A stretch of DNA of 64,000 nucleotides, from NCBI RefSeq assembly GCF_014640255.1, contig NZ_BMGP01000003.1:1-64000 (forward strand). The letters run 5' to 3'. The stretch is from Subtercola lobariae (lineage in GTDB: Bacteria; Actinomycetota; Actinomycetes; Actinomycetales; Microbacteriaceae). This document shows, piece after piece, positions 53,014 to 61,271 of this stretch; within the stretch, counting starts at the first letter, position 1; every line of letters begins with the position of its first letter. The position numbers and the translations under genes were made by a program. The notes beneath the pieces were generated by a model. The model saw only the letters and a program-made list of their open reading frames with translations. It was not told the origin of the DNA and made no database searches.

Positions 53014-53742
53014 TCAGGTGAGCGGTACGCCCGGCACGATCAGGCCGGTCTCGTAGGCGATGATGACCAGCTGGGCGCGGTCGTGGGCGCCGAGCTTCAG
53101 CATGGTGCGGTTCACGTGCGTCTTGGCGGTGAGAGGCGAGATGACCAAGCGCGCGGCGATGTCGTCGTTCGAGAGGCCGCTCGCCACGAGTACGAGTATC
53201 TCGAGTTCGCGATCGGTCAACGAGGCGAGAACGGCGGGCAGAGCATCCGCACCGCCCGCACCGCCGGAGCCGCCCGTACTCCCCGAGCCGCCGAGCGAAC
53301 GGCCACCCGGCGGCCGAACGTAACGATCGATCAGGCTCTTGGTGGCGGTTGGCGACAGCAACGCATTGCCGTCGTGCACAGTGCGCAGGGCGCGCAGGAG
53401 GTCTGCGGGCTCGGTTCCCTTGCCGATGAAGCCGCTCGCGCCCGAACGTAAGGCCTCGAGAATGTACTCGTCTTCTTCGAACGTCGTAAGAATGAGCACC
53501 TTGACTGCGGCGAGTTCGGGGTTGCCGCAGATCAGCCGGGTGGCGGCGAGGCCGTCGAGAACGGGCATCCGAATGTCCATCAGCACGACATCGGGGCGCA
53601 TCGACTCGGCCAATTCGACCGCCTGCTCACCGTTCACGGCCTCGCCGGTAATCTCGAAGCCGGGCTCGTGGCGCACGATCTCGCGCACCGCAGAGCGGAT
53701 GAGCGCCTGATCGTCGACGATCAGCACCGAGATGTCTCTCAT
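53014..53742 (-). CDS. LuxR/NarL-family response regulator
   Basis: 242 residues. Receiver domain with VLIVDDQALIRSAVREIV, phospho-acceptor Asp in DVVLMDIRMPVLDGLAATRL and Lys in SGFIGKGTEPADLL; C-terminal GerE helix-turn-helix LTDRELEILVLVASGLSNDDIAARLVISPLTAKTHVNR. Between them is a Gly/Ser linker (SLGGSGSTGGSGGAGGADA) longer than usual. The ATG overlaps the kinase gene's stop, so the pair is coupled. It probably controls the divergent ABC transporter. Confidence 0.93.
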   Translation of the reverse strand: MRDISVLIVDDQALIRSAVREIVRHEPGFEITGEAVNGEQAVELAESMRPDVVLMDIRMPVLDGLAATRLICGNPELAAVKVLILTTFEEDEYILEALRSGASGFIGKGTEPADLLRALRTVHDGNALLSPTATKSLIDRYVRPPGGRSLGGSGSTGGSGGAGGADALPAVLASLTDRELEILVLVASGLSNDDIAARLVISPLTAKTHVNRTMLKLGAHDRAQLVIIAYETGLIVPGVPLT

Positions 53743-55019
53743 GCCGCGTTCACCGGCGACTGGCTCGGCCGCGCCCGAGCATCGACGTGAGGCAGTGTGG
53801 CCACCAGCACGAACACGCGGTCACCGGCAATGCCCCCCTCGTTGCTCTCACCGGCCGTCAGCGTGCCACCGACCTGCTGGAGCCGCTCACGCATACCGAT
53901 CAACCCGTGCCCCGATGTGGTGCGTGCCCGGTCGAGAGTCGCCAGAGCCGGTACCGGGTTCTGCACTCGCAGCACGAGCCCCTGCCTCGTTTCGCTGAGG
54001 GTGACGTCGGCGATCTGCGGTGAGCCGTGCTTGTGTGCATTGGTGAGTGCTTCGTACAGAACGCGGTAGGCCACGTCGTCGACCGTAGGCGTCAGCGGCG
54101 CGATCTGTTGACCGCCTGCCGGCTGACGGTTCACCCGAACGATCAGCCCGCTGACTTCGAACATCGCGACCAATTCGTCGAGTCGGTCAAGGGTCGACAG
54201 CGAACTTCGCCGCACCCCGCTACCGGCTGCCCCGGTGAGATCGCCGGGCTCAGAACGCAGCACCCGCAGCAAGTCGCTGATCTCGCTCAGCACCGAACGG
54301 GCAGCCTCGCGGATGGTCGCGAGCGATGCTTCGGCATCATCGGGCCGTGCGGGCAGAGCCTGAGACGCGACTCCGGCATGAAGGTTGATCACCGCGATCT
54401 GGTGGGCCACCGCGTCGTGCAGATCGCGAGCGATACGAAGTCGTTCTTCGGCGACCTGCCGCCGCGCTTCGGAGTCTCGGGTCTGCTCGGCCCGCAGGGC
54501 CCGTTCGGTGATGGCGGCGACGTAGGCGCGCCGAGATTGCATGGCGGCGCCGAGAGCGGCCGCGAACGCGATGAACGCCACCTGCTGAATGACGCGGGCG
54601 TCGAACCAGTTGAGCGGCAGAAAGGCCCAGCTCGCCGAGAGAACGACGGCCCCCACCACTCCGGCGGCAATGGCAGTGACCCGACCGGGCCTCGTCGAGC
54701 CGATGCCGTACATCGCCACGGCCACGGGAAGGATGAAGGCGGGGCTGATGACAGCGAACACCGCACCCACCACGAAAATGACCAATGTGGTACCAAGAAC
54801 GACAAGCCCGAATCGCCGACGCAGCGGCAAGATGAACGCTGCGACGACCATCAGCGCCACCGTCAATGGGGTGCCTGGCGCCCGCGCTTCGGTGCCGAAG
54901 GGCACGAATGAACTCACGATCACCACAGAGCCGATGATGATGTCGCTGAACCAGTTGGGCACAGCCACGTGCCGTTCGGGCGGTAGCGGTGAGAAAGTCA
55001 CCCCTTTAGCATCGCCCAC
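53739..55019 (-). CDS. sensor histidine kinase (HisKA_3, NarL/DesK-like)
   Basis: 426 residues: four to five N-terminal transmembrane segments (DIIIGSVVIVSSFVPFG, LTVALMVVAAFILPL, VLGTTLVIFVVGAVFAV, ...) with no large sensor domain, then HisKA_3 with the phospho-His in ERLRIARDLHDAVAHQIAV, an HATPase_c N-box (RVLYEALTNAHKHGS) and G-box SGHGLIGMRERLQQVGG. Such intramembrane-type kinases next to MacB-like transporters often sense envelope stress or antimicrobials. GTG start at 55017-55019 is provisional; GTG at 54999-55001 is an alternative. Confidence 0.9.
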   Translation of the reverse strand: MGDAKGVTFSPLPPERHVAVPNWFSDIIIGSVVIVSSFVPFGTEARAPGTPLTVALMVVAAFILPLRRRFGLVVLGTTLVIFVVGAVFAVISPAFILPVAVAMYGIGSTRPGRVTAIAAGVVGAVVLSASWAFLPLNWFDARVIQQVAFIAFAAALGAAMQSRRAYVAAITERALRAEQTRDSEARRQVAEERLRIARDLHDAVAHQIAVINLHAGVASQALPARPDDAEASLATIREAARSVLSEISDLLRVLRSEPGDLTGAAGSGVRRSSLSTLDRLDELVAMFEVSGLIVRVNRQPAGGQQIAPLTPTVDDVAYRVLYEALTNAHKHGSPQIADVTLSETRQGLVLRVQNPVPALATLDRARTTSGHGLIGMRERLQQVGGTLTAGESNEGGIAGDRVFVLVATLPHVDARARPSQSPVNAA

Positions 55020-55199
55020 TCAGCCGAGAACCGCATGCGGCTGACGCAGCAACGTTGTGTACCGCGAACGCAGTAGCTGAAGTTGCTGCGAGCAGACGAC
55101 GCGCAAAACGAGTCGCAACGGCAGGCTGTGGTGTGAGCATCCAGAAGCTTCGATGAACCGTGGATGCCCGTGCCCTCACCCGATGACAGAAAGCCCGCT
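55020..55199. promoter_or_regulatory. divergent control region between kinase and ABC transporter
   Basis: Three inverted repeats are visible: the perfect palindrome CCGCATGCGG (55031-55040), GCAGCAAC/GTTGCTGC arms (55046-55053 and 55082-55089), and GCATCC/GGATGC arms (55137-55142 and 55162-55167). Any of them could be the response-regulator operator; no convincing -35/-10 pair was found. Confidence 0.45.
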
Positions 55200-55886
55200 A
55201 TGACCACTCCTGTGCTCTCAGCCGTAGACATACGTAAGTCGTATGGCCACGGCGTCAACCGCTTCGATGCGCTGAAGGGGGTGTCGCTGACCGTTCAGGC
55301 CGGAGAGTCGGTAGCCATCGTGGGCAAGAGCGGTTCGGGCAAGTCGACGTTGATGCACTTGCTCGCGCTGCTCGACGACCCCGATTCGGGTGTGCTCGAA
55401 GTCGAGGGTACCGAGGCGAAGAAGCTGAAGGAGCGTGACCTGAATCGGCTGCGCAACCAAGACTTCGGTTTCGTGTTTCAGCAGTTCTTCTTGACGCCCA
55501 ACTCGTCGGTGCTCGAGAACGTGATTCTTCCGCTGAAAATCGCCGGAGTGAGCCCGAAAGAGCGCCGGGCGCGCGGAATGGCGGCGCTCGAACAGCTCGA
55601 ACTCGCCGACAAGGCGAAGAACAAGGCCATCAACCTGTCGGGTGGTCAGAAACAGCGGGTCGTGATCGCCCGAGCGCTGGTGAACAACCCGAAGGTCATT
55701 TTCGCCGATGAACCCACAGGCAATCTCGACACGGCCACGGGCGCGATCGTCGAAGACATTCTGTTCTCGCTGAACAAAGAGCACGGCATCACGTTGATCG
55801 TGGTGACGCACGATGTCGAGCTTGCGGCGCGCTGCGACCGGCAATTCTTCATTCGCGACGGCCTGGAAGAGAGCAGCCACTCATGA
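55200..55886 (+). CDS. ABC transporter ATP-binding protein (MacB/LolD-like)
   Basis: 228 residues from the ATG at 55200: A-loop region IRKSYGHGVNRFDALKGV, Walker A IVGKSGSGKSTLMHLLALLD, Q-loop FVFQQFFL, signature NLSGGQKQRVVIARAL, Walker B VIFADEPTGNLD and the switch histidine in VVTHDVELAAR. This is the short ATPase type that pairs with FtsX/MacB permeases. A start 12 codons upstream is less likely. Its stop overlaps the permease start. Confidence 0.93.
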   Translation: MTTPVLSAVDIRKSYGHGVNRFDALKGVSLTVQAGESVAIVGKSGSGKSTLMHLLALLDDPDSGVLEVEGTEAKKLKERDLNRLRNQDFGFVFQQFFLTPNSSVLENVILPLKIAGVSPKERRARGMAALEQLELADKAKNKAINLSGGQKQRVVIARALVNNPKVIFADEPTGNLDTATGAIVEDILFSLNKEHGITLIVVTHDVELAARCDRQFFIRDGLEESSHS

Positions 55887-57193
55887 ACTTCGTCGACATC
55901 TTTCGCACCGCCGTCTCGAACACTTTTCGCAGCAGGCTGCGTACCACTCTGACCGTCGTGGCCATTTTCATCGGCGCGTTCACGCTGACGATCACCACCG
56001 CCATCGGCACCGGTGTCTCTGACTACATCAACAAACAGGTGGCCTCGGTCGGTGCGAGCGACGTGCTGCTGGTCAGTAAGACCAGCGACCAGACCACCAC
56101 GGGCACCGACACCGGGCCCGCGAAATACGACCCCACGGCGGCCAAGGCCGCTGCCGGCGGTGGGCTGGGCGCGGGCGCTCCCGGTCAGGCGACGACCGTG
56201 CTCACGCAAGCAGACCTCACCACCATCGGGCAGACCTCGGGAGTGTTGAGCGTCGACCCCATCGTCACGGTAACCCCCGACTACATTCAATACGGTGACA
56301 ACGGCAAGTACGTGTTGACCGTGAGCGCGACATCGGCGTTCACGAAGGCAGACCTCGCTGCCGGCGCCCAGCTGTCGTCGACCGACCAGACCCTGCAAGT
56401 CATGCTGCCGCTGGACTACCTGTCGAACCTGGGCTTCAGTGATGCGGCAAGTGCTGTCGGTCAGCCGGTGACCATCGGTATCACCGACTACGCGGGCACC
56501 CAGCACGAGGTGACCGCGACTGTGGTCGGCGTGCAGAACACCACGCTGCTCGGCGGCGGAGTCGGGCTGAATCAATACGCCACCACCCAGCTGCACGACC
56601 TGCAGTCCACCGGTAAGCCGGCGAACTCCGTGGCCGGCTACTCGCGGGCGGTCGCGCACATCGACCCGAACTCGTCGAAATCGCAGATCTCGGCCATCAA
56701 AGACTCGCTGAAGACGCAGGGCTACACCGCTCTCACAGTCGCCGACCAGATCGGTACGTTCGAGACCGTGATCAACGGCATCATCGGGGTGCTCGATGCG
56801 TTTGCGGTCATCGCGCTCATCGCCGCCGGGTTCGGCATCATCAACACGCTGCTGATGAGTGTGCAGGAGCGAACTCGCGAGATCGGCCTGATGAAGGCGA
56901 TGGGCATGAGCGGGCGAAAGGTCTACGCCCTGTTCAGCACCGAAGCGGTGTTCATCGGATTCCTCGGCAGCGCCATCGGCGCGGGCGTGGCCATTCTCGT
57001 CGGCTCGGTGATCAGCAGTGTGCTGTCGAAGCGTCTGCTGTCTGGGCTGCCGGGGCTTCATCTGCTCGAATTCTCTCCGGTGTCGATTCTGATCATCATT
57101 CTGGTGGTGATGCTCATCGCGTTCTTGGCCGGCACGCTGCCGGCGCGACGGGCGGCAAGGCAGAACCCGATCGACGCGTTGCGGTACGAATAG
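55883..57193 (+). CDS. ABC transporter permease (MacB/FtsX type)
   Basis: 436 residues with the MacB topology: TM1 near the N terminus (LTVVAIFIGAFTLTITTAI), a large extracytoplasmic MacB_PCD-like domain (about 45-300), and three C-terminal helices with the FtsX signature QERTREIGLMKAMGMSGRKVYALFSTEAVFIG; the end is PARRAARQNPIDALRYE. ATGA overlap with the ATPase gene. Likely a mechanotransmission exporter for peptides or antibiotics, controlled by the neighbouring two-component system (inference). Confidence 0.92.
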   Translation: MNFVDIFRTAVSNTFRSRLRTTLTVVAIFIGAFTLTITTAIGTGVSDYINKQVASVGASDVLLVSKTSDQTTTGTDTGPAKYDPTAAKAAAGGGLGAGAPGQATTVLTQADLTTIGQTSGVLSVDPIVTVTPDYIQYGDNGKYVLTVSATSAFTKADLAAGAQLSSTDQTLQVMLPLDYLSNLGFSDAASAVGQPVTIGITDYAGTQHEVTATVVGVQNTTLLGGGVGLNQYATTQLHDLQSTGKPANSVAGYSRAVAHIDPNSSKSQISAIKDSLKTQGYTALTVADQIGTFETVINGIIGVLDAFAVIALIAAGFGIINTLLMSVQERTREIGLMKAMGMSGRKVYALFSTEAVFIGFLGSAIGAGVAILVGSVISSVLSKRLLSGLPGLHLLEFSPVSILIIILVVMLIAFLAGTLPARRAARQNPIDALRYE

Positions 57194-57281
57194 GCTGGCG
57201 TCGGGCATCCTGAACCGACGTGCACGAGAAGCGGTCAGACCCGGCCTCGGCCATGCTCAGGCCGCGCAGTAGGCTGGCGCC

Positions 57282-58355
57282 GTGCATGCAGACCTCAGCG
57301 ACGATGAGCAGGGCCACGAGCAGGTTGTCTCCACCGGTGAGCTGCCACCGCCCGGTCGGGTGCGCGAGCTCCTGATAGAGGCCCACAGCCGATACGGCAG
57401 CGTCTCAGACGGGAATGTTGCCGACTACATTCCGGCGCTCGCCGCGGCCTCGCCCGACCTGTTCGGGCTGGCCGTGGCGGGCGTGCGCGGCCGAACCTAC
57501 GTGGTGGGCGACCATGCCGTCGAATTCTCGATTCAGAGCGTTTCGAAACCGTTCGTATTCGCTCTCGTCTGTGATGTGCTCGGCGCCGACGAAGCTCGCA
57601 AACGCATCGGAGTGAACAACACGGGCTTGCCGTTCAATTCGGTGATGGCCATCGAGCTGAATGACGGCAGCGCCATGAATCCGCTCGTGAACGCCGGAGC
57701 CATCGCCACCACGAGCCTCGTGCCCGGCGACACGGCCGACGAGAAGTGGCAGTTCGTGCTCAACGGACTCTCGAAGTTCGCGGGCCGCCCGCTGTCGATG
57801 GCCGCCGATGTGTATGCCTCTGAGGCGGCAAATAACAAGCGAAACCAGGGCATCGCCCGACTGCTCGAGAGTTACGGTCGCCTGTATTTCGACCCGCTCG
57901 AGGCGACCGACGTCTATACCAAACAATGCTCCATCGACGTCACGGTCACCGATCTCGCCGTGATGGGCGCCACGCTCGCCGACGGCGGGGTGAACCCGGT
58001 CACGGGCGAACGCGTGGTGAGGGCAGACACGTGCAAACGCGTGCTCGCCGTTCTGGCAACCGCGGGCCTGTACGAACGGTCGGGCGAGTGGATGTACGAC
58101 ATCGGCCTACCCGGCAAGAGTGGTGTGAGCGGCGGAATCATCACCATCGCGCCCGGCAAGGGCGGCGTGGCCACCTACTCTCCCCCGCTCGACGAGGCCG
58201 GAAACAGTGTGCGCGGCCAACTCGCCTCGAAGTTTCTCTCGGATCTGCTCGGGCTGAACCTGTTCGCGTCAGCGCCGGTCGTACCGGGGCCGATGGTACC
58301 GGGGCTGATCACGAACGAAGCACTCGATGCGGGTCACGGCAGCCGGGCATCCTGA
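57282..58355 (+). CDS. glsA: glutaminase
   Basis: Converts glutamine to glutamate and ammonia. A serine-dependent beta-lactamase-fold enzyme, 357 residues: nucleophile and lysine in FSIQSVSKPFVFALV (S-x-x-K), NNTGLPFNSVMAIEL, NPLVNAGAIATTSL, ESYGRLYFDPLEATDVYTKQCSI and GLPGKSGVSGGIITIAPGKG. GTG start at 57282-57284. A C-terminal tail of about 30 residues is extra. Its end overlaps the convergent metallopeptidase gene by 22 nt. Confidence 0.95.
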   Translation: MHADLSDDEQGHEQVVSTGELPPPGRVRELLIEAHSRYGSVSDGNVADYIPALAAASPDLFGLAVAGVRGRTYVVGDHAVEFSIQSVSKPFVFALVCDVLGADEARKRIGVNNTGLPFNSVMAIELNDGSAMNPLVNAGAIATTSLVPGDTADEKWQFVLNGLSKFAGRPLSMAADVYASEAANNKRNQGIARLLESYGRLYFDPLEATDVYTKQCSIDVTVTDLAVMGATLADGGVNPVTGERVVRADTCKRVLAVLATAGLYERSGEWMYDIGLPGKSGVSGGIITIAPGKGGVATYSPPLDEAGNSVRGQLASKFLSDLLGLNLFASAPVVPGPMVPGLITNEALDAGHGSRAS

Positions 58356-59380
58356 GCCAGCTCGTGCACCCACGCGAGCTTCGTCACTACCGCGGGCGAA
58401 AGAGTGAACGGGTAGACGTCGCTCATGCCCATTGAGCGGTTGATCTCGTTGAAGGCGACGGTGAAGACGCTCCAGGTTGCCAGCACTTCGGCGAAGTCGG
58501 CGCCCGTGTAGTCGAGACGCGGCTGGTAGAGGCCGTCACCGAGCTCGCGGTGCGTGTCGGCCGCGTCGACCTCGAGGCCCGTGGCGGCCGCCGTCTGCAG
58601 GGTGTCGCGCATGTGCAGATAGTGGGCGAAGCACTCGGCGAAGTCTTCCCACGGGTGCATCGTGGCGTACTCGCTGATGAAGTTCTCGCGCCAGCCCTCG
58701 GGTGCGCCCTGGCTGTAGTGGCGCCGAATCGCGTCTTGGTAGCTCTGCTGTTCGTCACCGAACAGTGCCCGAAAGCTTTCGATGCGAGGGGTGTCGCCCA
58801 CGAGAAGCTGCCAGTAGTAGTGGCCGATCTCGTGCCTGAAGTGCCCGAGCATGGTGCGATACGGCTCGTTCAGCGCTACCCGCAGCCCCTCGCGGTAGGG
58901 GTCGTTGACCTCTTCGAGGTCGAGCGTGATCACGCCATTCAGGTGACCGGTGACCACGCGCTCACCGGTCGCCGACGACAGCAGATCGAAGGCGAGCCCG
59001 TGCGTTGCCACCTCGTAGAACGGGATGACCGGCAGCCGCAACTCGTACAGCTGAAACAACAACCGTCGCTTCGAAAAGCCGGCCTTGGCGAGCTGCTCCA
59101 GAGCGATGGTGTCGTCGCTGGCCGGCTGCTCACGGGTTATTCGACACGAATCGCACTCACCGCTGCCGGCGTCTTCGTGCACCAGCCAATTGCACTGCCA
59201 GAAGCGGTTGACGCAGGGCAGCCAGCGGCCGTGCTTCGAGGCCGAGGCTCCGTCACGCACGACGGCCATGTCGAGCAGATCTGGTCTGAAACTGAGGGTC
59301 TCGCCGCAGGTACCGCAGGTGAAGTCTTCGAAGAATACGAGGGCGCCGCAGTTATCGCAGCTGAAGTTACGCACCTTCAC
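58334..59380 (-). CDS. putative zinc-binding metallopeptidase
   Basis: 348 residues. An N-terminal zinc ribbon (SCDNCGALVFFEDFTCGTCG) is followed by a second CxxC pair (GECDSC), then a domain with the zincin helix GHFRHEIGHYYW and a downstream Glu/His-rich WEDFAECFAHYLHMRD. This pattern matches the putative zinc-binding peptidase family I know as Peptidase_Mx. No signal peptide; probably cytoplasmic. Substrate unknown. Confidence 0.85.
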   Translation of the reverse strand: MKVRNFSCDNCGALVFFEDFTCGTCGETLSFRPDLLDMAVVRDGASASKHGRWLPCVNRFWQCNWLVHEDAGSGECDSCRITREQPASDDTIALEQLAKAGFSKRRLLFQLYELRLPVIPFYEVATHGLAFDLLSSATGERVVTGHLNGVITLDLEEVNDPYREGLRVALNEPYRTMLGHFRHEIGHYYWQLLVGDTPRIESFRALFGDEQQSYQDAIRRHYSQGAPEGWRENFISEYATMHPWEDFAECFAHYLHMRDTLQTAAATGLEVDAADTHRELGDGLYQPRLDYTGADFAEVLATWSVFTVAFNEINRSMGMSDVYPFTLSPAVVTKLAWVHELAQDARLP

Positions 59381-59491
59381 ACCCTAGGGGTCTGGCGCGA
59401 CCGGGGGGTCTCGTGGCGGCGACTTCGGCTTCTCAACGCCGAAAAGTGCTGCGCTCTCATCGCTCCCCGAGATTCGGGGAGACAATGAGTC

Positions 59492-59929
59492 ATGGCCGAT
59501 CTCACCTCTCGTCTCCCCCGCACGCCCGTCTCCATGGCCCACACCGTTGGCAGGCTCGTGCTCGGCGGCTTTCTCGCCTTCGCCGGCATCAGCCACCTCA
59601 CCCGCGCCCGCCAGGAGTTTCAGGCGCAGGTACCGCCGTGGGTTCCGTTATCGCCCGACACGGTGGTCGTGGCATCCGGAGCCGTCGAAATCGCTCTCGG
59701 AACGGCGCTACTGGCCCTGCCCAAACACCGCACCGCGGTCGGCGTGCTCGCGGCGGCCTTCTTCGTGGCGGTGTTTCCGGGTAACGTCTCGCAGTTCGTG
59801 GCCCGCACCAGCGCCTTCGGGCTGAACTCCGACACGGCTCGTGCCGCGCGCCTCGTCTTTCAGCCCCTGCTCGTGCTGTGGGCCCTGTGGTCGACCGGCG
59901 CGCTCAAGTCGTGGCGTGCATCCCGCTGA
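59492..59929 (+). CDS. DoxX family membrane protein
   Basis: 145 residues with four hydrophobic segments (GRLVLGGFLAFAGISHL, VVVASGAVEIALGTALLAL, AVGVLAAAFFVAVFPGNVSQ, RLVFQPLLVLWALW). DoxX-like proteins are small quinone-associated or unknown-function membrane proteins. ATG at 59492, divergent from the metallopeptidase gene; the 111-nt spacer holds no gene. Confidence 0.85.
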   Translation: MADLTSRLPRTPVSMAHTVGRLVLGGFLAFAGISHLTRARQEFQAQVPPWVPLSPDTVVVASGAVEIALGTALLALPKHRTAVGVLAAAFFVAVFPGNVSQFVARTSAFGLNSDTARAARLVFQPLLVLWALWSTGALKSWRASR

Positions 59930-59954
59930 CCCAGGCCCGCTGTTCCAAAGTCTT

Positions 59955-59974
59955 GGCGCCCCGACGCCCTTTTT
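59955..59974 (+). terminator. probable terminator after the DoxX gene
   Basis: GGCG-CCCCGA-CGCC hairpin directly followed by CTTTTTG. The stem is short (4 bp), so strength is uncertain. Confidence 0.45.
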
Positions 59975-59987
59975 GTGCCCCGACGTC

Positions 59988-60054
59988 TCGTGAGGCTCTT
60001 ATGACCATCTTGAGGTCGGTATAGCGGCCTCAACACGGCGCATTGGCCTCACGA
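59988..60054. repeat. nested inverted repeat related to the 43.6-kb array
   Basis: Outer arms TCGTGAGGC (59988-59996) and GCCTCACGA (60046-60054) enclose inner arms TTGAGG and CCTCAA. The right half contains CCTCAACACGGCG, one base different from CCTCAATACGGCG in the ruvA-ruvC repeat, followed in both by a GGCCTCAC/GGCTCAC word. Confidence 0.75.
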
Positions 60055-60072
60055 CCCCTGGCGGGGCAGAGA

Positions 60073-60114
60073 AAATCCCCGGTGACGCTGCCGAGGCAGA
60101 GCTACCGGGGATTT
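60073..60114 (-). terminator. terminator downstream of tRNA-Val(GAC)
   Basis: An 11-bp stem, AAATCCCCGGT with ACCGGGGATTT, with a further GCTCTGCC/GGCAGCG pairing inside, then TTTTCTC on the minus strand. Confidence 0.8.
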
Positions 60115-60121
60115 CGTGATG

Positions 60122-60193
60122 TGGGCGGTACTGGGATCGAACCAGCGACCTCTTCCGTGTCAGGGAAGCGCGCTACCGCTGCGCCAACCGCCC
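60122..60193 (-). tRNA. tRNA-Val (GAC)
   Basis: 72-nt cloverleaf: acceptor GGGCGGT pairs with ACCGCCC, anticodon stem CTTCC/GGAAG with loop CTGACAC giving anticodon GAC, T-arm GCTGGTTCGATCCCAGT. No CCA is encoded. Confidence 0.95.
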
Positions 60194-60274
60194 AATATTC
60201 ATTTTCAACCGCTCGACCAAAACCGAGCTTCATACGATTTCGACCAGGAGGGCGTCGAAATCAATTGAGCGGAG

Positions 60275-60345
60275 AGGTGGCGACGGGATTTGAACCCGTG
60301 TGGACGGCTTTGCAGGCCGCTGCCTCGCCTCTCGGCCACGCCACC
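60275..60345 (-). tRNA. tRNA-Cys (GCA)
   Basis: 71-nt cloverleaf: acceptor GGTGGCG/CGCCACC, D-arm GGCCGAGAGGCGAGGC, anticodon loop CTGCAAA (anticodon GCA), T-arm ACGGGTTCAAATCCCGT. Confidence 0.95.
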
Positions 60346-60381
60346 ATATGGAGGGTCACCCCAAAGGTACATCTACACTCG

Positions 60382-60453
60382 AGCGGATGACGAGATTCGA
60401 ACTCGCGACCCCAACCTTGGCAAGGTTGTGCGCTACCACTGCGCCACATCCGC
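60382..60453 (-). tRNA. tRNA-Gly (GCC)
   Basis: 72-nt cloverleaf: acceptor GCGGATG/CATCCGC, anticodon stem CAACC/GGTTG with loop TTGCCAA (anticodon GCC), T-arm GCGAGTTCGAATCTCGT. Spaced closely upstream of tRNA-Cys and tRNA-Val on the same strand, so the three are probably cotranscribed. Confidence 0.95.
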
Positions 60454-60637
60454 ACTGCATCTTCTACAGCTGGCCCGCATTACTGCGTGCTCGGAAGACT
60501 CTACCCGAACGCGAGCGACAAAACCAAACCAGGCGCCACGTGTGTCGCCACACCCCCTCGATGTGCGCCGGATGCCCGTCGTCAGCTAGTATCAACGAGC
60601 TAGATAGTCGTGCCGGCCACCGCCGTTACGAGTTTTC

Positions 60638-60710
60638 GGGCGATTGGCGCAGTTGGTAGCGCGCTTCGTTCACACCGAAGAGGTCATCGGTTCGAGTCCG
60701 GTATCGCCCA
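60638..60710 (+). tRNA. tRNA-Val (CAC)
   Basis: 73-nt cloverleaf: acceptor GGGCGAT/ATCGCCC, anticodon stem CTTCG/CGAAG with loop TTCACAC (anticodon CAC), T-arm ATCGGTTCGAGTCCGGT. It is divergent from the three-tRNA cluster; the 184-nt spacer (60454-60637) shows no gene. Confidence 0.95.
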
Positions 60711-60802
60711 CAGTTCATACCCAACAGAAATTCCCGAGCATCCACCGCCCGCATGGGGTGCCGGCCCATGAAACCCATCGGGGTGCCGCCCCTACTGGGG
60801 TG

Positions 60803-60840
60803 TTGAGTTTTCGCCACCTTCTCGTACAGTGAGTCACTGT
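60803..60840 (+). promoter_or_regulatory. candidate promoter with a palindromic operator over the -10
   Basis: TTGAGT (60803-60808) and TACAGT (60825-60830) are 16 nt apart. The perfect 15-bp inverted repeat ACAGTGA-G-TCACTGT (60826-60840) overlaps the -10 and the expected start of transcription of the 115-aa gene, a typical position for a repressor site. Confidence 0.5.
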
Positions 60841-60891
60841 CGGCGCCGATGTGTGCGTCGGCGTTCGATTCACAGCGAAAGGCTTCACCCG

Positions 60892-61239
60892 ATGCCTACC
60901 TACGGCAACGCACGTGCCGATTGGAAGCTCTACCCGCGTAAGGTCGACGACGTCGACGCACCGCACTCCCCCGACGCCGAGTTCGTCGACCGCATCAAGG
61001 CGACCCTCAGAGACCGCACGCAGTCGTACGCAGAGACGATGGAGCGCATTACCCGCATCGCGAACGAGTGGCGCGCGAGCGACGCGACACCGCGCGAACT
61101 CGAGCGTCTCGCCCGCCTCATTTTTCACACGATGGAGCCGGGCGATTCGTGGGCTGAGGCCCCCGACCACGTGAAAGACCTGTACCGCGACCGGGCCGAG
61201 ACCCTGCTCGAGGGTGGCTACCGAAAAGTCGATCACTGA
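60892..61239 (+). CDS. conserved-looking 115-aa hypothetical protein
   Basis: From the ATG at 60892 (AAAGG about 11 nt upstream) the product is a soluble, charged, helical protein of 115 residues: PTYGNARADWKLYPRKVDDV, then ERITRIANEWRASDATPREL and LARLIFHTMEPGDSWAEAPD. No motif or family is recognised. It has its own probable promoter and operator and precedes the glucosidase gene by 32 nt, so the two may be cotranscribed. Confidence 0.7.
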   Translation: MPTYGNARADWKLYPRKVDDVDAPHSPDAEFVDRIKATLRDRTQSYAETMERITRIANEWRASDATPRELERLARLIFHTMEPGDSWAEAPDHVKDLYRDRAETLLEGGYRKVDH

Positions 61240-61271
61240 CCGTAACGTGAGCGTCACCGCCGTAGGCCAGA

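Noticed and set aside
55646-57208. 520-codon minus-strand frame opposite the ABC permease
   Set aside because: The permease has full MacB/FtsX motifs; the antisense frame has none.
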